Positions 1 through 10,720 of a stretch of DNA of 64,000 bases are shown piece by piece. A program made the position numbers and the translations under genes. Positions within the stretch are counted from its first letter, which is position 1. Every line of letters begins with the position of its first letter. Under the pieces are notes generated by a model. It searched no databases. It was not told the DNA's origin and saw only the letters and a program-made list of their open reading frames with translations. The DNA is from Salarias fasciatus (taxonomy: Eukaryota > Chordata > Actinopteri > Blenniiformes > Blenniidae): the NCBI RefSeq assembly GCF_902148845.1, contig NC_043763.1, positions 18,507,626 to 18,571,625 on the forward strand, given 5' to 3'.

Positions 1-3000
1 TTCCTGATCTTAATGATGTGGAGTGAATGTCAGCTCTCTTTTTTTTTGGGGGGGGGAGGATGACAAATCACTTCCAGCACCTCCGACCGAATGCGGTGTG
101 TGACACGTCTTGGAAGCGGTGGAGGGAATTCTCCACTCATTCATTCCTGTCGCTTTAAGAACAGGTCTGCCCAGGAGTGGACAGAAGATGTGAGAAAGCC
201 TTGAACAGGAGGTGCAGGATTTGCTGAGATATTCATCAGTACAGTGTCTGACTCAGCCTCGGTGACAAAGCTCCAGCCTAGTTCACTCCTTTGTGTTTGG
301 GGAAAACCAGTGACACTGTTTCCCTGCGTCAACAAATAACAGTTGTTTAGCTAAATGTCATTGGGTACGATTCCAGTTAAATCAAGCCCCCCCACACCCC
401 CCTTTTTTTAAAAAAAAAACAAAAAGAAGAAGAAGAAGAAGAAAGAAAAAACTTCACAAGGCTTTCAGCTTCCCCATGACAACCAAAACCAGGCCACAGG
501 AAGTGGGTCAGCTGAAGCTGGTGCAAAGCATAAGAGATGGAGCTGAATTTAAGATGACATGAGTCCACGGGAAAGCAACAGAAGGATTTTTTTCTGTAAG
601 TGCCAGCACATGTGGATGTTTATGAAATCATATTTGGACACGTGATGGGAAGTACCACTTACCAGATACTAATTTCTACAATCAGTGCAAATCTGAAATT
701 GGAAAATCAGAAGTGATGATTGATCTCATTTTAAATATTCAAAATATATACCCTAAATAAAGTATTAAATGTACATTGCTATTACAAATGGAGAAAAACT
801 GAAGTTTTGAGAAAACAACTCCCACAACAAGTGAGCTACAAGAACGCTGTTATAAGCTATGATAGGTACATAACATCTTTGTACGTCAGTTCCTGAACCA
901 GGGTGTTTTTCCAAGTTGGGAACAGATCAAAGTTAGAAAACAACAATAATGATAATTATCCGACTATTACCTTGCAGGCGCTCTAACGTCACAAAACGAC
1001 AAGCAACAGTGACTTCGAGACATGGTGTACAGAACAAAGTTTGTGCCGCACCATCAGGTGCCGATAGGAAAATCACAACTTTAAACCAAAAGCAAACAGT
1101 TGCCTTGGGATTTCCAGCACTCAGCTTCATCGCCACCCTGTTGGAAACGCGTCCTCAAAGCAGCATTTTGATTTATTTTAAACAGACCAAGAAAAAATAG
1201 GCCTGTTTGGACTCTTCTGTCACTTCTGTTTCAGAATTAAAAGTACTGCACAAAAGTACTTCATAAATTAACTGGTACTAATAATAATAAGTGTGGCAAA
1301 GCTTTAGAGAAAATCAAATAGTTTACTGAAAGATGGCTGATAATTATAGTATATTCAAAATACAGATCCTCTGTATGGACAGAACATTGTTACATAACAA
1401 AATACAGCATATCTCTCCAGCACCAAAACTGAAATCAAGAGGCTACTCAGAAAGTTTTAGGATGCTTATAACAATCTGCCACCCCTGTATTACTTGCAAA
1501 AATAGCTTCATGAAAATAAATAATACCTAGAATCAAGGAAAGAAAGAGATGATGCCATTTTTGTCAAAAGTTAAATTATTTAAAAAAAAAAAAAAGCTCT
1601 TTTTAAGTTTCACTGGATAAAACGTTTTGAATAGCTCTTTGTGTTTTTTTTAAGTCTGTCTTTAATATATCTCTTGCTTTATTTAATGTTTTACTAAAGA
1701 AATTATCTTTTCATAGCCACCAGCCTTTTATCAGCAGTGAATTGCAGGGTGTTGCCGATTTAAAATCTGTATTGTCAGTTTTACATGAATGAGCAGTTCA
1801 TATTTACAAACTAAACAAGGTCACTTAAAGCCATTTTGTAAACAAAGTGTTATAACCTTTTTTTGTATTTCAATTAATCCCTATCAGGGGTAAATCCAGG
1901 AAAGTTAGGTTAACACTTTTTTTCCTCCCCCTTCTCTCTGAAACTCTGACCTTTTTAAACGGTCCAACTAACATAAACCACACTTTTGTGATTTGAAACA
2001 TGTTATGTTATTGTGACCACTGAACACAATATCCTCCCCTTGCTGGAATATAAATGACGCAACTGCTTTCGTTCCTTCTCGTCAACATAACCTTCAAAGC
2101 TACGGTGTGTGTGGCTTTGTGGAGCATGTCCTGTAATCTTGCTCCTGTCCTCCCTCACCCCGCTTCCCCATCAGCTTGACAGCCAGTTTCTTGTTGACCT
2201 CAGGCAGTACCTATAAATACATATAAACAAATATTAAAATAGTCAAGAGTTAAAACTGGAGGTTTCAAGGGTTTTTATCTACCTCAGATGATCATAATAT
2301 ACTGAGCATGGGAACATCTCTTGTTGCCTGTGGCAAAGAAACTGTTGATTTTCTCCTTGAGCACATCTATATTTAACTGCTGAGAAGGCAGAGCACATGT
2401 GATGACCATGAAAATAATCCAGAAATGGAACTAGTGCACGCAATCAATTTATTTATTTATTTTTTTGACAGTTTTGCAATTGTGAAACAGTTTTAGTGAG
2501 GTTCAAAAAGTAGCATTTCAATCTGTGTATTATGGTCTCTGTGCTTACAGTTTAGAATTTTCCATCTTTTGTGCAGAATCCCTGATCACTAAGGGCTGTT
2601 CTCACTATGTTTGCCTCTGGACAGTGTTTCACGGTGTTTTTTTTTCACTTGAGGTTTGGATGTAAGTCAGAAAGACTGCAAACGTAGAAAACAGTAAGTC
2701 TTTTTTTTTTTTTTTTTTTTAATATCGCAAATAGTTAAAAAGTTAATGTCACCAAGTAGTTGTCCCACATGCAAGCACCTCCCCTGTAACACTGAAGGCC
2801 ACTCAGGCCATTCTTTTCTTCCAAATCTGAACTTTTGCTTCTATTTCTGTCGTCCTTTAAAGTTTCCTAGAGCAAACGGCAGCACCATGACACCTAGACT
2901 GTATAAAGCTGTGAACTCTTCTCTTCAGTCTGTGACTTTTTTTTTGTGCAAAAAGGATCAAAGGAGTGAAATGTGCTGATGCAGCTTGTTCGCCGAGCTT

Positions 3001-5174
3001 CAGGCCAACCCTGGAAGCACCAAAGAAGTTCCAGCGAAAATCCGATCACTTTTTTTTTCCCCCCATTCTTTTTTTTTTTTTTTTCCTCCCTCCCCGGGCC
3101 GTGGTCTCCACACCGCCGAGCAGACAAACTCTGGGGAACTCAACCTTGAAAGAAGAAGATATGATGAGTCAGCACAGAGCCAGATTAAACAACTCTCCTC
3201 TCATCACTCCAGAAACAGAGCTGACAAGTGGGCAACTGGGGCAGCCGCATGGTCACAGGGTCACTTCTTTTCAGTCCAATTAGTCTTTCAGGATACGGAA
3301 TTAAATATAACTATTCGAGAATAGGATACAGATTTGATTTAACATTTTATTTGCACATCTTAATATCCATCTGTCCATTTTAAATCCTGCCTTGATGACT
3401 TCGGGCTGGATATGACCCCAGCTGGCCACTGTACCAATACAGAGGCCTCAAAGTCATGTGAGATAAATACAGCATATATTAGTTTGCTTCTAATCTTGCT
3501 GAGGATCTGCAATAGGTTTTGATGCCCAAAACAGCTCACAACAAACTAGTTCATCTTAAAGCCATTATTCAGTCGTACTTTGTACTCAGCGTTCAGAAAC
3601 TCCATCATACAAAGGGACAACCAGATAATAATCAAGTCCCACTGACAATAGTGTTTTCTCTGGGCCTGATCTTATTTAAGGCAGATGAATAGTCAACAGA
3701 GTTCAATGACATGGAGCTTTTCCATTGCTTTAGCAGCCCTGAGAGCTATTTTTATTGTTAGTTATTCACCCATTCACGCCCTAATAGTGACAGCTGGTAG
3801 ACTGTCACCAACCGTAGCCAGGCCAGATGCATCCTGGCCTGCGTGCGGCAGTGTTTGGACTGTGTGAAGAAGTTTGGCACACATGGATCAACCAGAAAAG
3901 TGTCATTCAGGAGCCAAACTGCTGAATTCTGCTTGAAAGGTGACTTTCAAATCAGTGAGTTTCCTCGTATCTTGTAAAACATGGGGACATGTAGATATAG
4001 ACTCCAATAGTTCATTCATCATTTAACAGAATTCAGAACGGGAAGGTAGGCTCTGTCAGATAGCCTCACTATTCTCAGTAGAACAAGAAACATTCAATAC
4101 ACATATGAATATCAGTGACACAAAAAAACCTATATAATACACATGCATAATTTCGAGAAACGGAGAAGACGTCTGTAATATTTGTTTGTGCCAAACTGCA
4201 TTACGAGCTACCAAAGGCAAGGAGCAATGCACTCACAGCCACAACAGCCCATAACACTGCACTGTATCATGTGGGAGGCCACCAACAATCACTAGCCTTG
4301 TTTTATTTTGTGAGACCTTGTGGATGTGGGGGTTTGCTCACAATAGTTCGCAGTTCCACGATAACAGAAATTCCTCTCATAGTGAGAGACAGACATTACA
4401 AAAAGAGCCGATAGAGCTTGGCGAAGGACAGTCTAGAGACAGAAAGTCAGTGAAAGAACAGTCAAAGGAAACATAGCAAGGAGGGAAAATTTGCTATTAT
4501 GTATTATTTTTAATGTTTTCTGATCTTGTGATGGTGGAAAACCTGATAAACATCTGCAGAAAATTAATTAGCCCTCCGAGTGCCGGCTTACTTCCTGCCT
4601 GACAGGCATGGCTCTGCAAAGGAGCTGAAGCATGCTTGGCTGCTGCAAGTTCAACTTCGGGGCAGAAATATGAAGAAAAACAGCCACATAGGAATATAAT
4701 TGTGGGGTTGTATCACCAGACAAGTGTCGCTGGAGCTCATTTGAACTCTCTTACATGGCAAAAAATGATTGTGCCTCTGCGTTTTTGAGGAAACCACTTG
4801 GAAAAGCAATGACTTCACTGGAAACCCTGTTGTGCAGAAAGTAGAATGCCAGCCTGATTGTGGCCTCAAGACCTGGAAAAGATATTAATGCATAGCCCAC
4901 GGATATGTGGTCCTCCCGAAGCCCCGAAACTTCCTGCTGGCCTCCTGAAACTGATTCCTTTTCTACATTTCCACATGTACCATTGGGTCACTTTAACCAA
5001 ATTCTCCATTCTCCACTAATTTGTCATGTCTGTGTGCAAACCAGATGTGCACCAAGGCAACCTTTGAGCTGATTAGCTTCTGCATTAAGGAGGAAAACTT
5101 CTGGAATCCGGTTGGAAAAGCATTTTATTGCTGGGCTTTGGCTGCTTGGTTAGAATATTGTCAGTTTGACTCCA

Positions 5175-5300
5175 GTAAGAACTTTGCTGTGGGAAGTTTG
5201 CATGTTCTCCATGCCCATGCATGGATTTTCTTTGAGTTTGCGTGATCTCTCTACAATTGCAAATAGGTTTGTTTGTTTTAGAAGCCTTTTATGTTCAGTC
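5175..5300 (+). repeat. Diverged dispersed repeat fragment
   Basis: The stretch contains GGAAGTTTGCATGTTCTCC followed by a CATGCATGG segment, the pattern of a very common teleost interspersed element whose classification I am unsure of. It is heavily mutated and has no visible ends. The same family seems to recur, in other parts or orientation, near 27990, 54310, 58990 and 60700. Confidence 0.4.
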
Positions 5301-6576
5301 AACCTTTCGATAATGACTGCTGTACACACTCAAACACCAGAAATGCTAACGGTTTTCATGTGGCGACACTGGTGGGTTCTGGGTTTCCTCGGTGAAACTG
5401 TCCATTCCTCTGAATTTTTGTTCTGCTCCGGACTTGAACAGAACATTTCCTTCACAGGGATGTTACACAGGATTCCACTCAAAGAACCAGTCCAAGTTTT
5501 CTTTCTGTTCTTTTATTGTCATCACATTTCAGGTTCCAGATGCACGTTATTGCAGATTTCTTCAGCCCTTTGAATTCCTTTAGAATTCTATAATATAGTT
5601 TTGGCTTTCCGGTTCTTTAGGTCTCTTTAGTTGTCTGGGATTTGTTTGTGTTTCTTTACATTACCGTATTTAGCAATAATTTGGATCGTTAAGTTACTTT
5701 AGGTTCCTTTAAATTTCTTTTAGCTTTTTTTAGCATTCTTTAGGCTTCCTTAGGTTCTGTAGTAGATTTTACCAGGTTTCTCCACATTTTAATCAATTCT
5801 TGTTTAAATCTAAAGAACTGCAGACTTTGCACTTTAATGGGAAAAAAACACATTAAACTTAAAGTTTGCGTTTGTAGCCGGAATGTCCCAGACACTCCTG
5901 AAGGCAACAAACATTTCTCTATGTTAAGCCAGTGGAGATATTTACACACCCCGATGCATCTCAGCGCTTCCCAACTGTCCATCCACGGTTGTGAAGAGGT
6001 TTTGTTCAAGTTAGTCAGAGAGGAACACCTTTCTGTCAAATAACTGGTTTTGTCCTCCTGCTTGACGGGGGATGTGAGATGGAGCCAGCTAGGCAGTTTT
6101 GACAGACCAGAAGTCATGCGTCCATGCACAGAATAGTCTGACGTGAACATTCAAGCCCTGTATTGGCCCGCTCAGTGTCTGGTGTATGAGGGGGAAAAAA
6201 AAGTCTGCATGTGATTCAGACAATAGTGTAGTAAATGCACTCTGTATTGGCGAAGCACAAACAGAACTCTGGATTCCGCAGTCGTTACAGCTGATCGATA
6301 CAGATGCAGGGACAATTCTTACAACAGAAAGGTTGGTTTTCACAGTTTACTCAGGGTTAGAGAGTGGAGGATTTCCCAAAATTTTGCTTTCCCAAAACTG
6401 TTTTTCACTTTCAGTAAATCGATTTAAAACTTCTTTTGATTAACTTTTTTTTTTTCAACAATTTGCAGATAGTTACAGTCATTCAGGAAGCACCACCATC
6501 GATCATGTCAAGTCCTCAAGGCTACGCCAGTGGCATGAGAAAACAGGAAACAGTAACCAGATACAGAGTGGTGGAT

Positions 6577-6622
6577 TCTGGTTAGATTGGAATCTATCAA
6601 TCTTGGAATCAATCTAACCAGA
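6577..6622. repeat. Perfect 13-bp stem hairpin
   Basis: TCTGGTTAGATTG at 6577-6589 is exactly complementary, in inverted orientation, to 6610-6622, with a 20-base spacer. There is no gene nearby. It could be the core of a decayed inverted-repeat transposon or a chance hairpin. Confidence 0.6.
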
Positions 6623-9261
6623 AAAAAACACTCATCTTATGAAGGGATGCTCCTCAAGATTTTTGATTTGTTAGATATAACTCCCCTCAAGCATATTGTC
6701 TATAGCAGTGCCTTGCTGGCTTTGAACTTGATGGTTTCCAAATCCTATGAAAATTGTTTAATTCTACATATCTTATAACCAACATTCAATATCAGAAAGC
6801 TTAATGAACCCTATCTCCAATTCTAATCATGCTGATTATTGAAGTTTAATCGGTCACTCAGCTTAAGTTGTAATGATCAGATAAGCTTTCTGAAAACTTG
6901 TTTGAAGTGAATGTATTGCAATCGAGGAAGTAGCTGTATTCACCATTGGCGCGCTTCAAAAATGAAATTTTGTTTTTTTTTTGTATCATGAATATAAAAA
7001 CAAAGTTTCAAAGCTTAAATTTACAGCCATCATGTAACATTTTAAAACCCCTGGTAACCTGTTGGGTTAAGTCATTATCTTCAGCGCCCTTAAAGCAGTT
7101 AAGGATAGCGAGACAGCCGCCCTTCACTGCGTTTGAATCCCAGTTGCCTCAAGAAGGCCACCTGCGAGGAAACTAGTTAAGTCATTCTGTGCAGGTTGTA
7201 ATGACCCCTGTAAACGGGAGCAGCTTAAAAGATACTCGGGGCACTACGTGACATATGTGCCTGCACTGCCCTCTTGCCGTTTGTAAGTCAACCCCTGAGC
7301 TCCTTTAATCTACTGAGGTAGGTCAGGAACTGAGGGAGCAACGCTAAGCAGACCACTGTGAACGCCAGGTCACATCAGCCAGACAGGGCTGCCAATCGGG
7401 TCAGCGCGAACAGACGGCTGCTGTCTGCTAGCGTGAGTGAGCATACTGCAGATTAAAACAGTGCAGGTTTCAACCGTCAAGCAGACGTGATGACTAAAGC
7501 CCGAACAGTCGAGTAGACCTCAGCCTGATATAATTGCTGAGGATTGCTTTATCGCAGCAAACTGTGGAACAGCCTGAAAATGCTGCATCCAGTGAAACAG
7601 GTCTACACCGTTGGGGAAAAACAAACCATTCTCCTTTCTGTGCACACTTTAGTGGTACACAGGGTAGTGGTACCCCGCCTTTTACTCATTGTGAGCAAGT
7701 CTAAACATTAACTCCAGATTCACAGTACCCTAAGTCAGTTTAAGGACTTTGCTGAAGTTGGAGTTGAAGGACAGCTTTAAGTACTGTTGTACAATTCAGA
7801 AAATATCAATATCATGTTCCGTTCCAAGAATTCCACACGTCAACTAAGCAGGCGCTTTTGAAGCGCCGCTCTCCCTCTACCTGCACAGAGTGTGTACACA
7901 GCCACAAATGCATGTGTCAACAGCAAAGACATTTTGTTTCATTTTCATGCAGTATTGGTTACATTCATTATTGAACTTTCTCTTTTTCATAGATGAGACT
8001 GTTGGGAAGTTAAACCATAAACCTTAGTATAGCTCCTTTTAAAGTACTATTGGTCTGCATTTCCAGTATTTTACACCACGTTTACTTGATTTTCCTGTTT
8101 ACCTTTTTTTTTTTTTTTTTTTTGACCTCTATGCAGTCGGTCTCAGACATATTATGGAGATTATGGGTCATCTCAGTCTGCACAGATGTGCTCCTTATTT
8201 TAGTCCTTTAGTCTCTCAGATGGACTGGATATCAGTGAAAATAGACTAAAACAATGAATTGCTGATTTCAAAGGAAGGGCTTATCTTCAACATGATAGTA
8301 TGTATTGATATTTTCTTTTTGTATTGACGATCCAAGTTTATCCATGATTAAACAGATGTGTCAATACAGAGCTTATGTAACATTTGGTGTTATGTATTGT
8401 TTCTTTTTTGCATGCCTTTCAGATGACTAAGAACACAATGGCAGACAAGTTACAAAGTAGCCATAGTCAGTGGCTGAGGTTTTATTATTATTATTATTGT
8501 TGTTATGACATTGTTACAGTATCACATCGGGAAAACCTAACTCAAATTCAGGGCGGCAGAAGGTAATATCCTTGAATGAGGGACAAGTCAAAATATAACA
8601 GACTTTGTTAGAAATTGTGGAATTGCTGCTAGGAGGCATAACAAAGCTCTAAAATGATGCAGGAAACTCATCATATTTTAAAGTCATGCTGCATTAACGA
8701 TTTTATTTCAATTTCTAGTATTGTCACCAAATTTGGAGTGTTTAATGCTTAAAGATTTATTGTGGAGGCAAAATAAACACTGAGTGTTAAACATCTCCAA
8801 CACTGTGTACTACCATGTAACTAAAGTTTATAAAACATAATTCCCATGTGCAAATCACAAAATAATTTTAAAAATACCCTTTAAAAAATAGCTTATATAA
8901 TGCAACACAAATATGAAAACTTTTTTTTAATAAATCAAATATCATTCAATTTCGAGAGGGGGTGAAAAAGTGGAGCTGTCCCTCTACTGCAGTGTTTGTT
9001 TGGTGGTTTATTTTTAATCACAACTTTTCCAAATATCATACTCTCTGTGACAATGGAATTGGATTTTTGTGTATGAGGATTCTTTGGCTGGATTTGAAAC
9101 ACAGAGCGAACTTATTTTGCTAAATATTTTTCAGTAGGTTTTATCCAACTCTCAGCTGGAGGACCGCGGGAAAGGAGAATGAAGGAGGGCTTCTTAGACC
9201 AAAATGTCTGGATAAATCATATAGGCCCCTAAATAGGCGTGCGCGCGTGTATGCTTGCTTG

Positions 9262-9262
9262 C

Positions 9263-9295
<33 letters not shown>
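9262..9295. repeat. GT/GC dinucleotide tract upstream of ODC1
   Basis: A run of about twelve GT units passes directly into GC alternation. This is alternating purine-pyrimidine DNA and could adopt the Z form. It ends about 75 bases before the ODC1 TATA box. Confidence 0.9.
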
Positions 9296-9369
9296 ACAAG
9301 TTTAAACCGGTTTGTACGTGGACGGGAGGCCGGTTTCAGCTGGCTGCGTTTCCGCGGTAACACGCGCCC

Positions 9370-9376
9370 TATAAAA
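9370..9376 (+). promoter_or_regulatory. ODC1 TATA box
   Basis: TATAAAA lies in a GC-rich setting. Transcription would be expected to start near 9395-9400. The exon 1 donor is at 9531. ODC promoters in other vertebrates also carry a TATA box. Confidence 0.75.
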
Positions 9377-9394
9377 ACGAGCCATCCTCCTCCG

Positions 9395-9530
9395 CCGCCT
9401 CACTCCAAGTCGTGCCGGCGCAGACAGCCAGCCTTCCCCCAGCAGCAGTCTCCATCGTCAGGGAGAACTTAACTTTTAACACCCCAGAGTTCGGGTCTCA
9501 TGGGCAAACTCTTTGTAAATGCTTTTTAAG
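9395..9530 (+). other. ODC1: ODC1 5' untranslated exon 1
   Basis: The exon is inferred from the TATA box at 9370 and the donor AAG|GTACGT at 9531. A second untranslated exon fits 10340-10488 (TTTCCAG acceptor, CAT|GTAAGT donor). Coding exon 1 then starts at 10685 after TCTCCAG. The exact start of transcription is an estimate. Confidence 0.6.
9500..9529 (+). other. ODC1 upstream ORF, nine residues
   Basis: This is the only ATG between the predicted transcription start and the ODC1 start codon across the three 5' exons. It encodes MGKLFVNAF and stops one base before the exon 1 donor, so the uORF is complete within exon 1. Its context is weak at -3 (C) and good at +4 (G). Mammalian ODC leaders also carry a short uORF that dampens translation; equivalence here is inference. 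Confidence 0.6.
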
Positions 9531-9974
9531 GTACGTTGTCGTCTCTGACTTGCCGCGACTTTGTAGTAAAACCGTTATACCGCAGCTTAGACGTGTGCTG
9601 TCTGGTCGGCTCCATTCATGGCGGATTTATACAGAAACGCGATGTTTTTATGTTTTCAGGCAGTCTTTGTATTTAACCGGAACTGCGAGTTCTGGTTAAT
9701 GGAAATTTGAATGGAAGTGGAGTGTAACCGTACGTTAAGACTCGTCCGGTTTTACACCAGTGAATAATTATTTCATTGTTGACTTCAAAAGCCTTCTTTG
9801 TAGCGTTAGTCTGACTCGCCGTGGTCGTGTTAACTGTATTCTTTAAAGAGTGAAGTGAATCTGGCTCGATTAAAACCACGTTATCGGTAACATGAGACGC
9901 TCAGTCGCCGCATGGCGTGAGGGAACCCGGAGCGGAACCGGTGTGTGGACGTCGGCGTTATTCCCGCGTCTGCG

Positions 9975-10056
9975 ATTGGTCCGTTCCGATAGTCTTCAGA
10001 CACGTGAACTGGCGACTTCCCTTTGTGATTGGCTTGAATCGTGAGTGGGCGGGGCG
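9975..10056 (+). promoter_or_regulatory. ODC1 intron 1 control cluster with CACGTG E-box
   Basis: Within 82 bases of intron 1 are two ATTGG (inverted CCAAT) motifs at 9975 and 10028, a canonical CACGTG at 10001-10006, and a GC box GGGCGGGGC at 10047. ODC1 is a classic MYC/MAX target through CACGTG sites in intron 1 of mammalian genes. Only one such site is seen here. Confidence 0.6.
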
Positions 10057-10720
10057 TAGACGCCCGATTCTTTGAACGAGTGCCGTCGGTGTCGGGTTGT
10101 CATGACAGTTATGAAATGGAGCAGGATTGGGAAACGTGGGGGGGATCAGGGGTCCCGCACCCGTTTTCCAGCCCAGCTCGAGTCTTTAAAGGTTTTTAGC
10201 TACATTAGTGCAGTATGCTCAGGCTTAAAATGCCTCATTCACAGTCAAGATGTTTAATATACTTTCAACTTTATAGCATGACGTCTGTTTTCCATTATTT
10301 GCCTTGTTGAGTACAATGAACTTCTTATCTCCTTTCCAGAAATCACACTCTAGGAAATCGCACACTGGCTACTCGGCAGGTCCCGGCCTTGAGTCTTATT
10401 TAAAAGGGTTTAATTTCACTGGTGAACCTCCTTGGCTTCTCTGCACCTGAGTAGCAGCTCCTCCAAATTCCATCTCTTTCATATCCATGTAAGTGCTTCA
10501 CCATCTGTGGTTTGTAACTTGACTGAACACTGATGTGTTATCTAATCTTACAGATACCAGTATCCGAACAGTGTCAGAATTGCTTCCAATATGTCAGAAA
10601 TCAGATTGAATTAAACTAAAGATATTGTACACCATTCCTTGAATGTAACCTGATTATCCTCTCCTCTTTGTTGGTCTTCTCCAGTTTACTCGTGACTCGT
10701 CAAAAAGACCTCCTGTCATC

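Larger units (their letters stand above)
1..9240. other. Intergenic, no gene found
   Basis: About 9 kb upstream of ODC1 holds only short open frames with no recognisable domain, signal peptide or chain of phase-compatible exons on either strand. The DNA is AT-rich, with long T runs near 2700, 3070 and 8104 and a TTA run near 8480. A diverged dispersed repeat lies near 5175 and a short perfect hairpin at 6577. The unseen neighbour to the left could contribute untranslated sequence, but nothing here shows it. Confidence 0.6.

Noticed and set aside
7081-7160. Possible tRNA-derived sequence with a box B-like GTTTGAATCCC
   Set aside because: No cloverleaf can be drawn and box A is poor. At most a decayed SINE, too weak to list.
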